The notes beneath the pieces are model-generated. The model did not search any database. It was not told where the DNA came from and saw nothing but the letters and a program-made list of their open reading frames with translations. This document shows positions 7,982 through 15,950 of a stretch of 32,801 bases of DNA, piece after piece (within the stretch, counting starts at the first letter, position 1; the number at the start of each line of letters is the position of its first letter). Origin of the DNA: Bdellovibrio sp. (GTDB lineage Bacteria > Myxococcota > SpSt-1050); contig DYEF01000002.1 in assembly GCA_020725805.1 (NCBI GenBank), positions 1 through 32,801 of the forward strand, in the 5' to 3' direction. The translations under genes were made by a program, and so were the position numbers.

Positions 7982-8955
7982 TTTATATATTCTTTTAATG
8001 CGGAAATAATTTTGTTTACTGATTCATCGATATTTTCCTGAAGCACAATACCTGCCGCATTCCTGTGCCCCCCTCCGCCGAATCTGAGCGCAAATGAGGC
8101 TACATCAATATCATCCTTCGAACGGATAGAGACCTTTACCTTCCCGCCGCTGACCTCCCTGAAGAGAAGCCCCACCTCAACTCCCTTTATCGAACGGGCA
8201 TAATTTACAAACTGGTCAGTCATATCATCGGTCGCCCCTGTATTACGAATGACATCCAGAGTGAGTTTCATATAGGCGATTTTATCTTCCTTTTCAAAAG
8301 AGAGTGTGGAGAGCGCCTTCGAGAGGAGGAGAATCCTTGCCTTCGGCTCAGACTCGTATATTTCACGGGAAATCTCCCAGGAAGAAATCCCGCAATTCAG
8401 AAGCTCCGACGCTATGGCAAAAGTCTCCGAAGTAGTATTCGAATATCTGAACCCTCCCGTATCCGTAATAATCGCAGTGTAAACCGCCTCTGCAATCTCT
8501 CTGTCTATCTCAATGGCATTTGTCTTGAGTATTCTGTAGACTATCTCGGCAGTTGCAGCGGCATCCGGCTCCTGAATAATCAGGTCACCCACACCTGAAC
8601 CTGTTATATGATGGTCGATATTGATTACAAAACCGAAGATATCCCTCTTTGGCAGTTCTATACCCCTCATAATCCTTTTGGGTTCGGAGAGGTCGAGAAC
8701 TATCGTAAGGTCAAATCTCTCACCCTCGCCTACGGCACTTCTCACTACCTTGCCGCGGTCGAGGAATGCACAGTTGAAAGGTAGTGGTTCGGGCGAAAGA
8801 ATGACAGGTCTCTTTTTGAGTTTTTTTAAGGCATAGTAGAAAGCAAATGCAGAACCCGTGCAGTCTCCGTCCGGGCTCCTGTGAAAGATTATCGCAATAT
8901 TCTCTGCCTTTTTTATATGGTCAAAGACGTCCCTGTAAATCTTTTCATTCTTCAT
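7978..8955 (-). CDS. nrnA: DHH phosphoesterase, NrnA-like (oligoribonuclease/pAp phosphatase)
   Basis: About 325 residues from the ATG at 8955. The DHH domain has FHRSPDGDCTGSAFA, a DLSEP-type metal site and NIDHH. The C-terminal DHHA1 domain ends with FGGGGHRNAAG. NrnA proteins degrade short oligoribonucleotides and dephosphorylate 3'-phosphoadenosine 5'-phosphate in the cytoplasm. The frame is open to an ATG at 9000, but starting at 8955 (MKNEKIYRDVF) leaves only an 11-bp overlap with rbfA and fits family length. It sits between rbfA and truB, as in many bacteria. The exact substrate is inferred from the family. Confidence 0.9.
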   Translation of the reverse strand: MKNEKIYRDVFDHIKKAENIAIIFHRSPDGDCTGSAFAFYYALKKLKKRPVILSPEPLPFNCAFLDRGKVVRSAVGEGERFDLTIVLDLSEPKRIMRGIELPKRDIFGFVINIDHHITGSGVGDLIIQEPDAAATAEIVYRILKTNAIEIDREIAEAVYTAIITDTGGFRYSNTTSETFAIASELLNCGISSWEISREIYESEPKARILLLSKALSTLSFEKEDKIAYMKLTLDVIRNTGATDDMTDQFVNYARSIKGVEVGLLFREVSGGKVKVSIRSKDDIDVASFALRFGGGGHRNAAGIVLQENIDESVNKIISALKEYIK

Positions 8956-9298
8956 CTTTTTTGCCAATCCCGGAAAGAATCTTACTGATACGGTCTGCAT
9001 TGTCGAAGGAACTGTCGAAAACGAAGAAGAGTTCCGGAACCCTCTTTATACTGAGCCGCTTGATGAGTTCTCTTTTGATGAAACCCTGCGCAGACTCGAA
9101 GCCGGTCTTTGCATCCTCCTTCTTCCTGTCATCTCCGTAAAGACAGTAGTAAATTCTGGCCGTCTTTAGGTCCTCGGAGACATCCACCTCAGTTATACTC
9201 ACCATCTCGAGCCTCGGGTCCTTAATACCCCTGTGAAGCATATCGGATATCTCTTCGAGTATCAGACTTCCGAGTCTTGCCTTTCTGTTTGGAATCAT
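8945..9298 (-). CDS. rbfA: 30S ribosome-binding factor RbfA
   Basis: A 117-residue single KH-like domain protein that binds the 30S subunit during late 16S rRNA maturation. Family landmarks are ISDMLHRGIKDPRLEMVSIT at the start, EDLKTARIYY in the middle and RVPELFFVFDSSFDNADRI near the end. A GAGG site precedes the ATG. It lies 8 bp after the DUF503 gene and overlaps the DHH gene. Confidence 0.94.
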   Translation of the reverse strand: MIPNRKARLGSLILEEISDMLHRGIKDPRLEMVSITEVDVSEDLKTARIYYCLYGDDRKKEDAKTGFESAQGFIKRELIKRLSIKRVPELFFVFDSSFDNADRISKILSGIGKKDEE

Positions 9299-9306
9299 TT
9301 TTTACC

Positions 9307-9594
9307 TCAGAATGTAATAATTTCGTACTTTCTGTCAATAATGTGTCCCGGAATGATATCCTCAATCAGTCCGGTCGTCTTTCCTACCACCGAATCCACA
9401 AATGAACTGTCATTGCTTACGACCGCAAAACCGAGTTCGGCCTTCTGCCAGAGGTCCTGGTCCCCGACCTCCGATACCACAATATTCATCTTGTTCTTTA
9501 CCCTGTCCCTGATTATGTTCAGGATCCGCCTCTTCTCCTTGAGCGAGTGCCCTTCCGGCAGAAAAACAGACATTTTCACAAGTCCTACAAACAT
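9307..9594 (-). CDS. DUF503 family protein (YlxP-like)
   Basis: A small protein of about 95 residues, with DUF503 landmarks SLKEKRRILNIIRDRVKNK, VSEVGDQDLWQKAELGFAVV and SND. It is usually found, as here, between infB and rbfA, so a role in translation or ribosome maturation is likely but unproven. The ATG at 9594 aligns best with the family start; a TTG at 9603 is possible. The gap to the infB stop is only 9 bp and there is no clear ribosome binding site, so translation probably depends on coupling to infB. Confidence 0.88.
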   Translation of the reverse strand: MFVGLVKMSVFLPEGHSLKEKRRILNIIRDRVKNKMNIVVSEVGDQDLWQKAELGFAVVSNDSSFVDSVVGKTTGLIEDIIPGHIIDRKYEIITF

Positions 9595-9603
9595 CTTACA
9601 CAA

Positions 9604-12153
9604 TCACATAAGTTCATAGAATTCCAGAACATCATTCTCCTGAATATCCTCAAAACCATCAATGGCAATACCGCAATCCATTCCGGACTGGACCTCCTTG
9701 ACATCATCCTTGAATCTCTTGAGAGAGGAGAGCTTACCTTCGAATACGACCTGATTATCCCTGAGAACCTTGACTTTCGCCGACCTCAGAACCCTTCCGT
9801 CAACCACCATACATCCCGCAATCTTCCCGATCTTCGAGATATTGAATATCTGTCTGACCTCGGCCCTGCCGGCATAGGTCTCGGTCTTCTCTTCCCTGAG
9901 TTCGCCGCTGACAATCTTTTTGATATAGTCGAGCAGGTCATAAATGATTTCGAATGACTTGATAATGACACGTTCTCTCTCGGCAATCGATTTCACGTTC
10001 GAATCGGGTCTGGTGTTGAAACCTATCACAAGGGCACCGCTTGCGGAGGCCAGTGTCACATCGCTCTCGGTGATTGCCCCTACACCGGAATGCAGAATCT
10101 CTATCTTGAAGTTATCTGTCGATTCCGCCTTGAGGGCCTCACCTATCGATTCGGCACTTCCGAAGACATCGGTCTTGAGGATAATCCTGAGGGTCTTCTG
10201 CTCCGTTCCGATAGAATTCAGCATCTCTTCCAGACTCGGTTTCTGCGCCGCCGAAAACTTCTGGTTTCTCTGCTGTTCGAGTCTCTTCTCGATAATTCTG
10301 TCGGCAAGTTTCTCATCCTCGACCACATAAAGGGCCTCACCTGCCTGAGGAGTACCGGAGAGCCCGAGAATCTCGACCGGTTTGGAGGGTCCCGCCGAGA
10401 CACACTGGTTACCGTTCGAGTCAAATATCATTCTCACCCTTCCCGAGCAGACTCCCGAAATAATCAGGTCGCCCTTTTTGAGCAATCCTTTCTGGATAAT
10501 CGCTGTTACAACCGGACCTCTTCCCTTCTCGATCTTGCTCTCTATAACTGTGCCCATCGCCGGACCCTTGTTGCTGGCCTTAAGTTCGAGCATCTCCGAC
10601 TGCAAAAGAATCATATCCAGAAGTTCATTCACACCCTGACCGGTCTTTGCGGAAATATAACGGACTATCGTATCACCGCCCCACTCCTCGGAGACAAGCC
10701 CGTGACTCATAAGGTCCTGCTTTATCCTGTCTGGATTTATACCGGGTTTATCGATCTTGTTGACTGCTACCACGATGGGAACGCCGGCTGATTTTGCGTG
10801 GTTGATGGCCTCAATCGTCTGCGGCTGAATCCCGTCATCGGCAGCAACAACAAGTATTACTATATCCGTAATCTGGGCGCCTCTTGCACGCATCTTCGTA
10901 AAGGCCGCGTGTCCCGGGGTATCAATGAAAGTAATACTGCCGCGCGGAAGCTTTACCTCGTACGCCCCGATATGCTGGGTAATACCCCCGGCCTCTTTTG
11001 CAGCCACATTCGTCTTCTTGATATAATCGAGCAGGGTTGTCTTCCCGTGGTCCACGTGCCCCATAACCGTCACTATAGGTGGTCTGGGGACCATATCCTC
11101 GGGCCTCTCTTCCCTTATCAGTTTTGCCTCGAGGTCCTCCTCGGCCTTAACGACCTCCCAGTTGAAATCCTTTGCCACCACCGAGGCCGTGTCAAAATCA
11201 ATATTCTGATTTATCGTTGCCTCTATACCGTATGACATAAGTTTCGATATGACCTCCGCGGCCTTTACGCCGAGTTCCTTGGCAAAATTCTGAACCGATA
11301 TACTGTCCTGCATCTTCAGAATTCTCTTTATGGCCTTGGGGGTGGTAATCTCCGTCTTCAGTTCGGCCCTCTTCTTGTTCTTCTTCTTCGCCTTTGCGGC
11401 TATGAAGGCCATTCGTTCGTCATCTTCATCGTATATGTCGCTCGAATCAAATTCACGCATCCTCTTGTGATGACCGTCTTTCTTCTTCTTGTCGAATCCC
11501 TTGGCATCCTTATCGGTCCTGAGTATCTCCTGAAGATTAAGCGATTTCGAGTCGGGTTGTACCTTCTGTTTCTGACCCTGATAGATCTCGGTCTTCGGTT
11601 TTATATCCGGCACTGTGCCCACAACTTCAATCATAAATTTGTGCTGGGTCTCTCTGGCCGGTTTCTCGGGTTCGGTCCTGACATCCTCCGGCTTCTCCGG
11701 TTTCTCTGCCTTCTCCCCGGTGACAGCATCCTTCTTCTCTGCCTCCTCCGCTATCTGCTGAGGCTGAACGACCTCTTCGGCCTTCTGCTCTGACGGAGCC
11801 GTAGCACCTGATCTCTGAACCTCCCCGGTACGTTCTGCCGGGACCTCCTCTTTGACCTCCTGTGGTTTTGCTTCCTGAACAGTCTCTGCTGTCTTCTCCT
11901 GCTCCTGAACCGGTTTGGGTGCCTCACGGCGTCTTCTCACGACTACCTGACCCTCACGGGCGATTCTGGTCTCGTGGGTGGATTTTTCCTTCTCCTTCTC
12001 AATGGCAAGTTTCAGTTTTGCGATATCTGTATCACTGATACTCGAGCTGTGACTCGCCAGTTCAAGGCCGATAAGTTCCTTGGCTCTGGCAATCAGCTCC
12101 TTGCTCTCCATTCCAAGTTCTTTTGCTACCTCGTGTACTCTCTTGTTGCCCAT
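9604..12153 (-). CDS. infB: Translation initiation factor IF-2
   Basis: An 849-residue GTPase that recruits initiator fMet-tRNA to the 30S subunit. The N-terminus ([19 protein letters not shown]) is an IF2_N domain. A long Glu/Lys/Pro/Ala-rich linker fills about 60-260, and a second IF2_N domain lies near 285-330. The G domain near 355-520 has GHVDHGKTT (G1), DTPGHAAF (G3) and NKID (G4). Domains II, III and IV follow, and the C-terminus ([22 protein letters not shown]) is typical. It is preceded by nusA with a 73-bp gap in which I see no terminator. Confidence 0.97.
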   Translation of the reverse strand: MGNKRVHEVAKELGMESKELIARAKELIGLELASHSSSISDTDIAKLKLAIEKEKEKSTHETRIAREGQVVVRRRREAPKPVQEQEKTAETVQEAKPQEVKEEVPAERTGEVQRSGATAPSEQKAEEVVQPQQIAEEAEKKDAVTGEKAEKPEKPEDVRTEPEKPARETQHKFMIEVVGTVPDIKPKTEIYQGQKQKVQPDSKSLNLQEILRTDKDAKGFDKKKKDGHHKRMREFDSSDIYDEDDERMAFIAAKAKKKNKKRAELKTEITTPKAIKRILKMQDSISVQNFAKELGVKAAEVISKLMSYGIEATINQNIDFDTASVVAKDFNWEVVKAEEDLEAKLIREERPEDMVPRPPIVTVMGHVDHGKTTLLDYIKKTNVAAKEAGGITQHIGAYEVKLPRGSITFIDTPGHAAFTKMRARGAQITDIVILVVAADDGIQPQTIEAINHAKSAGVPIVVAVNKIDKPGINPDRIKQDLMSHGLVSEEWGGDTIVRYISAKTGQGVNELLDMILLQSEMLELKASNKGPAMGTVIESKIEKGRGPVVTAIIQKGLLKKGDLIISGVCSGRVRMIFDSNGNQCVSAGPSKPVEILGLSGTPQAGEALYVVEDEKLADRIIEKRLEQQRNQKFSAAQKPSLEEMLNSIGTEQKTLRIILKTDVFGSAESIGEALKAESTDNFKIEILHSGVGAITESDVTLASASGALVIGFNTRPDSNVKSIAERERVIIKSFEIIYDLLDYIKKIVSGELREEKTETYAGRAEVRQIFNISKIGKIAGCMVVDGRVLRSAKVKVLRDNQVVFEGKLSSLKRFKDDVKEVQSGMDCGIAIDGFEDIQENDVLEFYELM

Positions 12154-12226
12154 AAAACACCTTACATAACTAACATGTTAATATCTGATTCCACTTCTCA
12201 ATTATCCTTGAATTACAATGCTCCGG

Positions 12227-13501
12227 TTACTGCTTCTTCTCGGAAGTCTCTTTGGACAGGGCTTCCTGCTCCGACAGCTCTTTTGCGCTCGCGATTATCT
12301 GCTTTGCGGCCTTCTGGGTAATGAGTCCCGATGAGAGTTCGGAGAGTTCCTTGGGAGTAAACTCCGCAATATCAGCATACTTTCTGCAGCCCTCGGTAAA
12401 GAGCAGTTCCGCTATCACGTCATTTATGCCTTCTATCTTGGAGAATGCCTGAACTATCTCTTTCCGGTATTCACTGAATTTCTCTTCACTCATTACATCC
12501 AGCTTCCAGCCTGTCAGCTGAACAGCAAGCCTGACGTTCTGACCCTTTCTGCCGATTGCAAGAGAGAGCTGGTCATCCGGTACAACTATATCCATACGCT
12601 TCTCATCCTCACTCACAAAGACCTTGAGGACCTGTGCCGGTGCGATCGCATTACAGACAAATTTTGCAGACTCGGGGTGATAGGGTATTATATCTATCTT
12701 TTCACCTCTCAGTTCCTGCACGATATTCTGAACACGTGCGCCCTTCATACCTACACAGGCACCTATCGGGTCCACATCGGTATCCGTGGAGGAAACGGCT
12801 ATCTTGGCCCTGACCCCGGGTTCTCTGGCAACTGCATTTATATGCACAATACCTTCGGCAATCTCCGGAACCTCTATTTCAAAGAGCTTCTTGAGAAAAC
12901 CCGGATGAATCCTTGAGAGTATAATCTGAGGACCTCTGGAGATTCTGAGAACGTCCACTATATACGCCCTTATCTTGTCGCCCGGCCTGAATACCTCTTT
13001 CGGAATCTGCTCTTTTTTCGGAAGAATAGCCTCTGTCTTTCCTATATCCACAATCAGGTCCCCGTGCTCGAGTCTGCGGACCTCGCCGGTTATGAGTTCG
13101 TCCTTACGGTTCTTATAATCATTGTAAATCTTCTCTCTCTCGGCGTCCCGGACTCTCTGGGAGAGAAGCTGTTTTACGGCCTGTGCACCTATCCTGCCAA
13201 GGTCTCTGGTCGGTATCTTGAATCCCAGTTCATCACCTTCAAGCGCCTCGGGGTCGAGCTTTCTTGCCTCCTCGATATCTATCTCGGTATCGGGATTTTC
13301 TACCTTCTCCACCACCTTCTTGTATTCGAAAAGCTCCACCTCTCCGAGTTCATCATTGAACTTCGCCACCATATCCTTGCCGATATATTTCTTCCGGGCC
13401 GACGTCAGAATGGCCTCTTCTATAAATGCGATAATATTGCTCTTCTCTATACCCTTCTCCCTTGCAATATCGTCAATCACCTTCAAGAGTTCACTTACCA
13501 T
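12227..13501 (-). CDS. nusA: Transcription termination/antitermination factor NusA
   Basis: A 424-residue protein binding RNA polymerase and nascent RNA. It has the N-terminal polymerase-binding domain (about 1-125), S1 (GEVRRLEHGDLIVDIGKTEAILPKKEQIP), KH1 with GACVGMKGARVQNIVQEL, and KH2 with AIGRKGQNVRLAVQLTGW. A C-terminal helix-hairpin-helix-like segment follows, and the tail is Ser/Glu/Lys-rich. The ATG at 13501 is chosen because GGAGG lies 11 bases upstream and the following residues match NusA; the frame continues upstream to 13537. It overlaps rimP by 11 bp. Confidence 0.96.
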   Translation of the reverse strand: MVSELLKVIDDIAREKGIEKSNIIAFIEEAILTSARKKYIGKDMVAKFNDELGEVELFEYKKVVEKVENPDTEIDIEEARKLDPEALEGDELGFKIPTRDLGRIGAQAVKQLLSQRVRDAEREKIYNDYKNRKDELITGEVRRLEHGDLIVDIGKTEAILPKKEQIPKEVFRPGDKIRAYIVDVLRISRGPQIILSRIHPGFLKKLFEIEVPEIAEGIVHINAVAREPGVRAKIAVSSTDTDVDPIGACVGMKGARVQNIVQELRGEKIDIIPYHPESAKFVCNAIAPAQVLKVFVSEDEKRMDIVVPDDQLSLAIGRKGQNVRLAVQLTGWKLDVMSEEKFSEYRKEIVQAFSKIEGINDVIAELLFTEGCRKYADIAEFTPKELSELSSGLITQKAAKQIIASAKELSEQEALSKETSEKKQ

Positions 13502-13991
13502 ATCTCTTCTTTCCTCCGTTTGAATCCCCCCAGTCATAAATCAGATTTGCGTGGTCTATATCTTCTATATCAACGAGTATCCTCGACTCCCCTTTTCTGA
13601 CTGCCACACTTCCACCCTCCATTCCGAGCAGGATACCGGATATCTGATTCGAGCCCTGAATCTTTTTGCGGGTCTTTATCCTTATTTCCTTACCTGCATA
13701 GCGGTCGAAGTCCACAGGATACCGTATCCTCCTGTTGAGTCCGGGGGAGGAGACTTCAAGGGTATAGGAGTGGTCGAAAAGACCTTCTGCATCTATTATA
13801 TCGCCGATACGGCTGCTGAAATGTGCAAGGTCATCTACCGTAATACCGCCGTTCTTGTCGATATATATCCTCAATATGGCCCTGTTCTTCCCCCTTATTA
13901 TCTCGATATCGGCAAGCTGGAAATTACACTCCGATAGTACAGGCAGAATAATCTGCTCAACTTTTCTGATTGTAAATGTCTCTCTTCCCAT
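13491..13991 (-). CDS. rimP: Ribosome maturation factor RimP
   Basis: A 166-residue 30S maturation factor. It shows EQIILPVLSECNFQLADIE at the start, LRIYIDKNGGITVDDLAHFSSRI in the middle, then LEVSSPGLNRRIRYPVDFDRYAGKEIRI. The ATG at 13991 fits the family start; the frame continues upstream to 14213 but would cross the promoter region and overlap the divergent atpI-like gene. It is the first gene of the nusA-infB block. Confidence 0.94.
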   Translation of the reverse strand: MGRETFTIRKVEQIILPVLSECNFQLADIEIIRGKNRAILRIYIDKNGGITVDDLAHFSSRIGDIIDAEGLFDHSYTLEVSSPGLNRRIRYPVDFDRYAGKEIRIKTRKKIQGSNQISGILLGMEGGSVAVRKGESRILVDIEDIDHANLIYDWGDSNGGKKRYGK

Positions 13992-14045
13992 AACAGATAG
14001 AAAAAACCGTATCTCCCAAAGGACCTTTTCCCCTGAGAGGCTGGT

Positions 14046-14073
14046 ATTCTGCCACAAAATTTGATTATTGCAA
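14046..14073 (-). promoter_or_regulatory. Candidate promoter of the rimP-nusA-infB block
   Basis: On the minus strand TTGCAA (14068-14073) is followed after 16 bases by CAGAAT (14046-14051), about 55 bases before the rimP ATG. Each box matches four of six consensus positions. It is the best match I see in the divergent gap, but weak. Confidence 0.35.
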
Positions 14074-14084
14074 GTCATTTTTGT

Positions 14085-14113
14085 TTGACTTAATGCGTCA
14101 AAAGGGATATTTA
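14085..14113 (+). promoter_or_regulatory. Candidate promoter of the Fo ATP synthase operon
   Basis: TTGACT (14085-14090) is followed after 17 bases by TATTTA (14108-14113), ending 23 bases before the first gene. The -35 box is good and the -10 box weak. A transcript from here would have a leader of about 17 bases without a clear ribosome binding site. Confidence 0.35.
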
Positions 14114-14136
14114 GTAGTTCAGCGCCGATATGGCAG

Positions 14137-14361
14137 ATGAAGGAAGATGACAAAAATGTATATAGGACAGCGTCCAGGTTTCTTGCCCTCGGGCTCGAGA
14201 TGGGTATCTCCATCGGAGCAGGGTATTTTATAGGCAGTTATCTGGACAGATATTTTTCGACAACCCCTTATCTGACTGTCTTCTTCTTCATAGCCGGACT
14301 CGGTGCAGCGGTAAAGGCTGTATATTCAGCCGTTAAAAGCATTGATATGGATAAGTTATGA
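14137..14361 (+). CDS. AtpI/AtpZ-like F0F1-ATPase assembly subunit
   Basis: A 74-residue protein with two predicted membrane helices (about 14-35 and 45-62). The LGLEMGISIGAGYFIGSYLDRYF segment (residues 17-39) has the Gly-rich, Leu-Asp-Arg pattern of AtpZ/AtpI-type proteins encoded before atpB. Such proteins are thought to help assemble the c-ring or to transport Mg2+/Ca2+. There is no clear ribosome binding site. The stop overlaps the next ATG (ATGA), indicating coupling. Assignment rests on pattern and position. Confidence 0.8.
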   Translation: MKEDDKNVYRTASRFLALGLEMGISIGAGYFIGSYLDRYFSTTPYLTVFFFIAGLGAAVKAVYSAVKSIDMDKL

Positions 14362-14687
14362 AAAATACCAGTCTGATAACAGTTTTTCTGATAATTATCC
14401 CGGTTGCGGCATATTTTGTCTCACCGTCGCTCTCTGCCGGACTCTTTACCGGGATAGTATCGCTCTTTCTGATAAGGATTTTCCTTCTTTCGCTCATAAG
14501 GACCGGAAGCAATGTAAAGATTGTAGTAATGTTTCTAAATGTCTTAAAATTCGGAATCGTAATTGCAATGCTCTATATTTTTATAAAAGTACTCAGATTT
14601 GACCCGATAATGCTGGCCATAGGTTACTCGGCAGTCTTTCTGCTCACGGTAACCGAGGTTTTTATAAGAAGACCAAAGGAGTTGTAA
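14358..14687 (+). CDS. Small membrane protein, ATP synthase subunit I-like
   Basis: A 109-residue hydrophobic protein with about four predicted membrane segments (5-22, 25-47, 55-79 and 83-100). It lies between the AtpZ-like gene and atpB, where many bacteria encode an ATP_synt_I-family protein. I see no strong catalytic or sequence motif, so the family call depends mainly on topology, size and position. It overlaps its upstream neighbour by ATGA and ends one base before atpB. Confidence 0.65.
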   Translation: MKNTSLITVFLIIIPVAAYFVSPSLSAGLFTGIVSLFLIRIFLLSLIRTGSNVKIVVMFLNVLKFGIVIAMLYIFIKVLRFDPIMLAIGYSAVFLLTVTEVFIRRPKEL

Positions 14688-14688
14688 T

Positions 14689-15456
14689 ATGCCGCACGGA
14701 GTCTCCTGGTTCAATTTTCTGCCCGGATACAGACAGTTCGAGGAATTCCTGAATGCGTATCTGGGGAAATCGTTCATAGGAAAACAGGACCTGGTTGCCC
14801 AGCACGTTGCCGGAGCAATTCTCGTATTCATTATAGTAATAATACTTGCACTTCTGGCCCGCTCTGTGCTGGTAAGAAACCGCGATAACGTAATCGGCGA
14901 CGGCAGACCGAGTGTGGCAAATTTCTTTGATGCACTCTTCGAAATGCTTCTGGGTCAGATGAGGTCCGTAATCGGACATCACGCAGAGGAACACTTCCCG
15001 TTCATAGCATCCATTGTCCTCTTTATACTCTTCTCGAACCTGCTCGGACTGATTCCGGGCTTTCTGCCCCCCACAAACAATCTCAACACAACTGCCGCCT
15101 GTGCAATCTCGGTATTCTTTTATTACCATTACATCGGGATAAAGAAGAACGGATTTTTCAAATACATAAACCATATGATAAATCCTATCGGGGAGTGGTG
15201 GGGATATTTTCTCTGCTGGCTGATGTTTCCGATAGAACTGATAGGTCACTTCGCAAGACCTCTCTCATTATCCCTCAGGCTTATGGGAAATATGACCGGA
15301 GACCACGCGGTTCTGGCAATATTCCTCGGTCTCTTCCCGTTCGTACTACCTATGCCGTTTATGATTCTGGGATTGATTGTCGCCCTTATTCAGGCGTTTA
15401 TATTTGCAATACTGACCTGTGTTTATATAGCGCTTGCACAGGCGCACGATGAATAA
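14689..15456 (+). CDS. atpB: ATP synthase Fo subunit a
   Basis: A 255-residue polytopic membrane protein that forms the ion half-channels against the c-ring. The essential arginine lies in PLSLSLRLMGNMTGDHAV (R197). Other subunit a landmarks are FSNLLGLIPG and PTNNLNTT, and the C-terminal helix ILTCVYIALAQAHDE. AAGGAG precedes the ATG. Length and motifs are complete. Confidence 0.96.
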   Translation: MPHGVSWFNFLPGYRQFEEFLNAYLGKSFIGKQDLVAQHVAGAILVFIIVIILALLARSVLVRNRDNVIGDGRPSVANFFDALFEMLLGQMRSVIGHHAEEHFPFIASIVLFILFSNLLGLIPGFLPPTNNLNTTAACAISVFFYYHYIGIKKNGFFKYINHMINPIGEWWGYFLCWLMFPIELIGHFARPLSLSLRLMGNMTGDHAVLAIFLGLFPFVLPMPFMILGLIVALIQAFIFAILTCVYIALAQAHDE

Positions 15457-15480
15457 TAACCTATCATAGGAGGAATTTTT

Positions 15481-15819
15481 ATGTCATCAAGAATTTCAAA
15501 GAGCCTTTTTTTGCTGCTGGTAGTAGCAGCTGTAGTATTATTCCCGGTAATCTCATTTGCCGAGGAGGCAGCGGGCGGAAGTGATATGGCAAAGGCCGAA
15601 CAGGGCAAATTCATGGCACTTGCCGCAGGTCTCGCAATAGGCGTTGCCGCATTCGGCGGTGCGCTCGGTCAGGGAAAGGCCGTTGCATCAGGGCTGGAAG
15701 GTATTGCCAGAAATCCGTCTGCATCAGGAAAGATCTTTACACCGATGCTGCTCGGTCTTGCATTCATCGAGTCACTCGTAATCTATGCCCTTATTATTGC
15801 ATTTATGATTAAACCTTAA
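15481..15819 (+). CDS. atpE: ATP synthase Fo subunit c with N-terminal signal peptide
   Basis: A 112-residue c-ring subunit. Residues 1-27 form a predicted cleavable signal peptide (basic start, hydrophobic core, end VISFA before EEA). Helix 1 carries [12 protein letters not shown] and the polar loop is ARNP (R77-P79). Helix 2 has the ion-carrying E97 in [12 protein letters not shown]64, E97, S98 and Y102 align with Na+ ligands known from Ilyobacter tartaricus, although the Thr after ES is Leu here. H+ or Na+ coupling cannot be settled by sequence. AGGAGG precedes the ATG and a terminator follows. Confidence 0.95.
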   Translation: MSSRISKSLFLLLVVAAVVLFPVISFAEEAAGGSDMAKAEQGKFMALAAGLAIGVAAFGGALGQGKAVASGLEGIARNPSASGKIFTPMLLGLAFIESLVIYALIIAFMIKP

Positions 15820-15845
15820 TAAGAAGGTTTTTTCCCAGTCATCAG

Positions 15846-15870
15846 AGCCGGCCTTCGCGCCGGCTTTTTT
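15846..15870 (+). terminator. Intrinsic terminator after atpE
   Basis: A 7-bp stem AGCCGGC/GCCGGCT with a 6-base loop is followed by a run of T. It closes the Fo operon, 27 bases after the atpE stop, so F1 genes do not continue from here. Confidence 0.92.
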
Positions 15871-15899
15871 ATTTTAATTTAATCCTGCTGAATTGAAAA

Positions 15900-15931
15900 T
15901 TGGCTCCGACTATGTTAGGATTATGTATAAT
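15900..15931 (+). promoter_or_regulatory. Candidate -10 element of the Cys-rich lipoprotein gene
   Basis: A perfect TATAAT lies at 15926-15931. The best -35-like box (TTGGCT, 15900-15905) is 20 bases away, wider than ideal. The leader would be only about 13 bases, with GGAGG at 15939-15943 near its 5' end. Confidence 0.3.
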
Positions 15932-15950
15932 GTATTACGGAGGCTACATA

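Noticed and set aside
12154-12226. Terminator, promoter or ylxR gene in the nusA-infB gap
   Set aside because: The 73-bp gap holds only a short palindrome (TAACATGTTA), no T-run hairpin, no good promoter boxes and no room for ylxR.
13064-13600. A 178-codon plus-strand frame opposite nusA and rimP
   Set aside because: It is antisense to two well-identified overlapping housekeeping genes and has no motif or start signal of its own.
13992-14213. Longer RimP start with 74 more residues
   Set aside because: The extension would cross the divergent promoter region and the atpI-like gene and has no RimP similarity.
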